Positions 59,674 through 64,000 of a stretch of 64,000 nt of DNA are shown piece by piece (the stretch's first letter is position 1; each line of letters opens with the position of its first letter). The notes under the pieces are model-generated. The model worked only from the letters and a program-made list of their open reading frames with translations. It did no database searches and was not told the DNA's origin. The stretch is taken from positions 1,612,001-1,676,000 of the forward strand of contig NZ_JAKVLR010000001.1 in NCBI RefSeq assembly GCF_022484265.1, written 5' to 3'. The translations under genes were made by a program, and so were the position numbers. The stretch comes from Companilactobacillus sp. (GTDB lineage Bacteria > Bacillota > Bacilli > Lactobacillales > Lactobacillaceae).

Positions 59674-62298
59674 ATGCGTGAAACAACAAAAAGGAAAACA
59701 ATAAAACGAAGGCGAAAATGGCCTAAGGTACTTTTAGCTATACTGGCAGTGTTAGTGATTTTAATTGCGATTACTTGGCTAAAATTCGGCTCTCAAATAA
59801 AGACGTCAATTGCTGATGGGTATGCCTATAGTAGTCATCTAGATGCAAAAGATTTCTATCCAAAAAATTCGACTGTAGTCTATGATAAGAATGGTAAACA
59901 ACTAGCTAAATTTTCGAGATCAGATGCCAGCTATACTAAAGAGAAAGATATCAATCCTCTGATCAGCAAAGGCCTAGTTGATGTGGAAGATAGTCGTTTT
60001 TATATTCATCATGGAGTTGATATGTATGCCATACTACGTTCAATTGGTTCTAGAGTGATCCAGCATCGGGTTCAAGGAGGGTCGACTCTAACACAACAAT
60101 TAGTTAAGAACGTTGTATTGAAGGATCAATCTCAGACTATGTCCAGAAAAATCAAAGAGATGGTTATTGCCCAGGAAATAGAAAAGAAATTCAGTAAAAA
60201 GGATATTCTTGAATTCTATATTAATGATGTCTACATGGGACACGCTAGCTATGGATTTAGTAGTGCGGCTAAGTATTATTTTTCAAAGGATCAAAACGAT
60301 TTGAGCTTGGATCAGATTGCGATGTTAATTGGTATTCCAAATAACCCTGTGTATTATGATCCAGTGTCTTATCCTGAACGTTCAGTTAAACGTCGCAATA
60401 TGGTTTTAAACATCATGAATAAACGTGGGTTGATCTCACACAAAGAATATATGTCTGCTCGAAAGAAACCATTAGGTCTGAAAGTTAATCAACATTCATT
60501 CGACAATGACATTTCTAAAAATTATGCAGTCAATTATGCAGTCTTTAGTGCGACTGAGGAATTAATGAAATCATCAGGATTCTCTATGAAGTATAACTTC
60601 AAAAATAATGATGAACGAAATGCTTACTATAAATCATATGGCCAAGCTTTTGATATTGCTCAAGGACAATTATTGAACGGTGGATACAGTATTAGAACCT
60701 CAATCGATCCAGGATTACAAGCAAAGGTTGAACAGTTAGTTGAACAAACCTATGCTGATAATTCTGTTAAAGATAAGGATGGCAAATTACAACCACAAGT
60801 ATCTAGTACAGTGATCGACAACAAAACAGGAAATGTCCTAGCTATCGTTGGTGGTCGAGGTACTGAGTATGATCAGTTGAATCGGGCTATCAATGGATAC
60901 CGTCAGCCAGGTTCTGCTGCTAAGCCTTTAGTTGCCTATGCTCCAGCATTCGAACGAGGATACTTGCCTCAGAGCTCGGTTACGGACTCTGCAGTTGGTT
61001 CAATTACGAACTGGTACTCAGGATTCACGGGACAGACAACTGTCAGACACGCTCTAGAAAATTCAATCAATACTGTTGCCTATAAACTGGCTTCTCAAGA
61101 TAAGCAAAAAAGCTACTACAATGATCTAGCAAAGATGGAATTCGCTCGTCTGTCTCCAAATGACCGAAATCCAATCTTGGCTTTAGGAGCATTTACATAC
61201 GGAACAACGACAACTGAAATGGCATCTGGTTACAGTAGCTTTTCTCGAAGTGGTAATTTTATTCATCCCAGTAACGTCTCTAGTATTTATGACGAATCAA
61301 ATGAACGTATGATCTACGAGAATCGTCACCTACCAAAAAAGGTTTACGCAGCTGATGCTAGTTATCTGATGCTCAATACAATGCAGTCTGTTATTACAAG
61401 CGGTTTGGGTAAAGCAGCTAGTTTAGATAACTTTAAATATACAGCTGGTAAGACGGGTACAACTGATGATTACAAGGATAGTTATTTTGTCGGCATGACT
61501 CCCGATTTTACGATCGCAAATTGGACAGGTAACGATCATGGCAATTCATTAACTGGTGGTCAGGAGGGATTGCCGATGGCAACCTTTAAGGCGGAAGGTC
61601 AGTACTTGGTCGATTACTTAAAGGAGAAACAACAGAACTTTAAAAAGCCTAGCACAGTCAAAGTGTCAGGCAGCAATTTGTCGATCGATGAAAGCAAAAG
61701 GAAACAGACTATTCAGGATATAATCGACTTAAACTTTAATGACTTTAAGACGACACAAGAAAAGCAAAACCAAGAACGACTTTTTAATATGGATTACCGG
61801 ATCATTTATCATCTTTCTAAAAAGGAAGAATTCAAACGTGAAGCTAAGGTACAGCGAGCAATTGATAAGTACAATGATTCACCGATGGTCAAGGAATCAG
61901 ATTATTCTAAGAAGTTAGATGAGCTACAGAATATCCGTTATTTAAACATTAACGTTAAACGTCAAAAGGCTAAGAATAAATTCACTGATCAAATTGCTGA
62001 TATGCAGAAGCAATTGAATTTGCAGCAGGCAACATTAGCAGCAGAAAAAGAGAACGGAAAACTAGCTAAATACAATACTGAAAAGCGTCAGATAGAATCC
62101 CAGCGTGCTACCGATCGTAAGAAGATGGTCGACAAGCTGATGCCACAGTATAACGAACAAGTCCAAAAGGTCAAAGAAGCATATAAAAACAATGACTCTG
62201 ACAAAGAGGACCAGAAACAAGAACTGATCAACTTAATGAATGAGATCAGAAGTTATGGCGGAACAGTACCTGATTTAAAACTTTATATCAATAACTAA
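59674..62298 (+). CDS. Class A penicillin-binding protein (transglycosylase/transpeptidase) with charged C-terminal extension
   Basis: Bifunctional peptidoglycan synthase of 874 residues. A basic N-terminus and one transmembrane helix are followed by GT51 with the catalytic Glu in VDVEDSRF and GGSTLTQQLVKN, then a transpeptidase with SxxK in PGSAAKPL, SxN in SINT and KTGTT. From about residue 650 a 220-residue region rich in Lys, Gln and Glu is predicted to be helical or coiled coil, which is not part of the standard enzyme. It sits eight bases after the MapZ-like gene and ends at a terminator. Confidence 0.92.
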   Translation: MRETTKRKTIKRRRKWPKVLLAILAVLVILIAITWLKFGSQIKTSIADGYAYSSHLDAKDFYPKNSTVVYDKNGKQLAKFSRSDASYTKEKDINPLISKGLVDVEDSRFYIHHGVDMYAILRSIGSRVIQHRVQGGSTLTQQLVKNVVLKDQSQTMSRKIKEMVIAQEIEKKFSKKDILEFYINDVYMGHASYGFSSAAKYYFSKDQNDLSLDQIAMLIGIPNNPVYYDPVSYPERSVKRRNMVLNIMNKRGLISHKEYMSARKKPLGLKVNQHSFDNDISKNYAVNYAVFSATEELMKSSGFSMKYNFKNNDERNAYYKSYGQAFDIAQGQLLNGGYSIRTSIDPGLQAKVEQLVEQTYADNSVKDKDGKLQPQVSSTVIDNKTGNVLAIVGGRGTEYDQLNRAINGYRQPGSAAKPLVAYAPAFERGYLPQSSVTDSAVGSITNWYSGFTGQTTVRHALENSINTVAYKLASQDKQKSYYNDLAKMEFARLSPNDRNPILALGAFTYGTTTTEMASGYSSFSRSGNFIHPSNVSSIYDESNERMIYENRHLPKKVYAADASYLMLNTMQSVITSGLGKAASLDNFKYTAGKTGTTDDYKDSYFVGMTPDFTIANWTGNDHGNSLTGGQEGLPMATFKAEGQYLVDYLKEKQQNFKKPSTVKVSGSNLSIDESKRKQTIQDIIDLNFNDFKTTQEKQNQERLFNMDYRIIYHLSKKEEFKREAKVQRAIDKYNDSPMVKESDYSKKLDELQNIRYLNINVKRQKAKNKFTDQIADMQKQLNLQQATLAAEKENGKLAKYNTEKRQIESQRATDRKKMVDKLMPQYNEQVQKVKEAYKNNDSDKEDQKQELINLMNEIRSYGGTVPDLKLYINN

Positions 62299-62334
62299 AA
62301 AAGCAGCCTCCGACAGGAGACTGCTTTATTTTTT
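62297..62334. terminator. Bidirectional terminator after the penicillin-binding protein gene
   Basis: AAGCAGCCTCC-GACA-GGAGACTGCTT with A-run and T-run; it overlaps the end of the convergent exporter gene. Confidence 0.82.
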
Positions 62335-62775
62335 CGCACGAATCATTTTTAATCGTTTTACTGATGCTGCCGTATATGGTGTGGTGAATAATCCAATTGC
62401 TAAAAACGACGCAATCAAGAAAGTTTGGAATCCTTGGTTGATCGAACCAGAGTAATTGTTTTGGACCATGTATAAGATAGTCCGATAAGCATTACCCCCG
62501 GGAACAAGATTAACTAAGCAAGGGATAACGATAATATTTTCTGGCAAACGATATCTTCTGGCCAGAAAGTATGCCATTACTCCGATGATCAAAGCTCCAA
62601 TATAATTGGCGATCAGTACGTTCATATGAAAGTAATTTTTTAATAGATAAAAGACGGTCCAACTCATTGCTCCAGTTAATCCGATGATTCCGGCTGCTCG
62701 TCTTGGGGCATTGGTTATCAATGAAAATCCAATTGCCGATAGAGCACCTAATAGAATATTTAAAAAGATATCCAT
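62326..62775 (-). CDS. ThrE-type exporter, small subunit (DUF3815/YjjB-like)
   Basis: Integral membrane protein of 149 residues with four to five helices, corresponding to the C-terminal half of Corynebacterium ThrE. PCLVNLVPGGNAYRTILYMVQ carries the family motif. Together with the adjacent larger gene it forms a split exporter, homologous to YjjP/YjjB of E. coli. Likely substrates are threonine, serine or small dicarboxylates; this is inferred from the family. Confidence 0.85.
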   Translation of the reverse strand: MDIFLNILLGALSAIGFSLITNAPRRAAGIIGLTGAMSWTVFYLLKNYFHMNVLIANYIGALIIGVMAYFLARRYRLPENIIVIPCLVNLVPGGNAYRTILYMVQNNYSGSINQGFQTFLIASFLAIGLFTTPYTAASVKRLKMIRAKK

Positions 62776-62784
62776 GATAGCCTC

Positions 62785-63543
62785 CTAAAAAATAATTAAA
62801 GCGGTTGCAATGCCGAAACCAATGCTGCTAGCCACTAGTAATGAATCGAGAAATTTGACGGAACTACTCAGAGCGTGCCGCATAACTAATTCCCGAATAG
62901 CATTAGTGATTGCTACCCCAGGAACTAACGGCATGATTGCTCCAATGATGATCGTGTGGTATTGGGTCACTAAACCGATTCGTTTGAGCATTATCGCCGA
63001 TAAGGCAATTACGAATCCAGCAATAAATAAATCGGCGTATGGAAGCATTGATAGTTGCGACAAGTAAGAAGAGATCGTATAGCCGATCACTCCAACGACG
63101 AAACAGTAGAGGAAGTAATACAATGGCATTTCGAATAATAGCATCGGCGCCATCGAAACTAATCCTGCACCAAAGGCTTTTAATAGAAATGGAAAATCAG
63201 CTGTCCGCTTGTACTTATATAGATGGTTGATGTGTCGCGTAAAACCATCGATCGAAATGGTCTTATTTGCTAGTTGCCTGGACATGGTATTGATCTCATC
63301 GATCATCTGCAAGTTGGTACCGCCTAAGCGAGATTTAATAAATTTAAAATTCTGATGATTGATTTCGATGAAGATAGCTGTTACGGTTACGTAGCATTTG
63401 ACCTCAAAACCTAAAGATTGTCCGATACGTTCAACAGTATCTTCAACACGGTAAGTTTCAGCACCGCCGTTAACTAGTAGATAAGCTGTTTTAAGGCAAA
63501 GCGCAGACAAGTCGTTTTTGCTAATAGTTTCGATGTTTTCCAT
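62785..63543 (-). CDS. ThrE-type exporter, large subunit (DUF1212/YjjP-like)
   Basis: Protein of 252 residues corresponding to the N-terminal half of ThrE. A soluble N-terminal part (LLVNGGAETYRVEDTVERIGQSLG) is followed by five helices including GAIMPLVPGVAITNAIREL. It lies nine bases before the small subunit gene on the same strand, so the two are cotranscribed and probably translated together. Confidence 0.86.
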   Translation of the reverse strand: MENIETISKNDLSALCLKTAYLLVNGGAETYRVEDTVERIGQSLGFEVKCYVTVTAIFIEINHQNFKFIKSRLGGTNLQMIDEINTMSRQLANKTISIDGFTRHINHLYKYKRTADFPFLLKAFGAGLVSMAPMLLFEMPLYYFLYCFVVGVIGYTISSYLSQLSMLPYADLFIAGFVIALSAIMLKRIGLVTQYHTIIIGAIMPLVPGVAITNAIRELVMRHALSSSVKFLDSLLVASSIGFGIATALIIF

Positions 63544-63707
63544 TTGATCACCTGCTTTGATGGGGATAGAATTTGACAGAAGATATGAATCTTTTATAAT
63601 TATTTGAGGTACTTAACGGGAATGACTATCAATCAATCATATATGAAAAAATTGATAGCGGCTCCTATTAATAATTTATGTTTACGTTTAATATATAACA
63701 AATATAC

Positions 63708-63736
63708 TGACGGTAACTATAGTTAAGCTGTATAAT
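63708..63736 (+). promoter_or_regulatory. Promoter with palindromic spacer before the LCP gene
   Basis: CTGACG (63708-63713), a 17-bp spacer and TATAAT (63731-63736). The spacer begins with a perfect palindrome, TAACTATAGTTA (63714-63725). Confidence 0.6.
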
Positions 63737-63790
63737 ACAACTTTATTAAAGATTTCCGCTCGAAAGTATTTAAACTCACGGAGTTAATTC

Positions 63791-64000
63791 ATGAATAATA
63801 ATAACAACAACATGTCTAGACAGAGACGTAAGCTTACGCATAACAATGCTTTAGCTTCCAACAACTCAGGTCCAGTCAACAAAGCTTTTTTAAAGATATT
63901 AGGTTTAGTTTTGCTGATAGCGATATTTGTTACTGGCGCCTATGGATTTAGACTATATGCTCAAGCTCAAGGCTCATTGGATAAGACCTTTAAGCCTTTA
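63791..64000 (+). CDS. LytR-CpsA-Psr family protein, N-terminal part (cut by window end)
   Basis: The first 70 codons are present. The start MNNNNNNMSRQRRK is followed by a transmembrane helix (about residues 31-50) and the beginning of the accessory domain AYGFRLYAQAQGSLDKTFKPL. These proteins attach wall teichoic acid or polysaccharide to peptidoglycan. A GGAG site precedes the ATG. The catalytic domain lies outside the window, so the call rests on the N-terminus only. Confidence 0.7.
   Translation, partial: MNNNNNNMSRQRRKLTHNNALASNNSGPVNKAFLKILGLVLLIAIFVTGAYGFRLYAQAQGSLDKTFKPL

Overview
The window is about 64 kb of low-GC Gram-positive chromosome centred on the replication origin. Gene content and order (rpmH-rnpA-yidC-mnmE-mnmG to the left of dnaA; dnaN-S4-recF-gyrB-gyrA-rpsF-ssb-rpsR-gdpP-rplI-dnaB-purA to the right), pyruvate oxidase, an SLAP-domain surface protein and AGGAGG-type ribosome binding sites point to Lactobacillaceae. 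A Companilactobacillus-like species is my best guess; that is inference, since no 16S rRNA is present. Genes left of dnaA run mostly on the minus strand and genes right of it on the plus strand, as expected for two replichores diverging from oriC at about 41.2-43.1 kb.

Region 1 (1-14 kb) is accessory metabolism and regulation: the end of methionine aminopeptidase, a TcyP-like symporter, a DUF915 lipoprotein hydrolase, an NAD-dependent reductase behind a MerR-type promoter, a four-gene ABC/LytTR/DUF3021 operon with a 21-bp-spaced direct repeat at its promoter, nitroreductase and MarR, a Na+/H+ antiporter, aldehyde dehydrogenase, aldo/keto reductase with divergent HxlR, and a PhzF protein.

Region 2 (14-33 kb) is rich in sulfur and redox genes: divergent homocysteine methyltransferase and amino-acid permease (mmuM/mmuP type), two operons sharing an identically placed regulatory motif near a TetR gene, a CstR-type persulfide repressor with a four-domain CoA-disulfide reductase/rhodanese/TusA/DsrE fusion, a shorter paralogue, and a five-gene operon (NhaC-type transporter, acyl-CoA-dehydrogenase-like flavoprotein without the usual catalytic Glu, PhnD-like protein without signal peptide, MetE-like zinc methyltransferase, cysteine-poor OsmC-like protein). 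That operon is the best candidate for an undescribed pathway, probably one that moves a methyl group or sulfur from a small organic compound.

Region 3 (33-57 kb) is pyruvate oxidase, the SLAP protein and the conserved origin block. DnaA boxes flank dnaA on both sides, with a DnaA-trio-like run beside an AT-rich unwinding element before dnaN. A perfect parS lies between rpsF and ssb and a perfect Noc-binding palindrome follows purA. The jag gene usually found between mnmE and yidC is absent; its place holds a copy of a roughly 140-150 bp palindromic repeat whose second copy follows the DUF3021 gene.

Region 4 (57-64 kb) is cell envelope: an anchored protein of unknown function, a possibly MapZ-like membrane protein, a class A penicillin-binding protein with a long charged C-terminal extension, a split ThrE-type exporter, and the start of a LytR-CpsA-Psr protein cut by the window edge. 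I saw no tRNA, rRNA, CRISPR array, prophage or insertion sequence.
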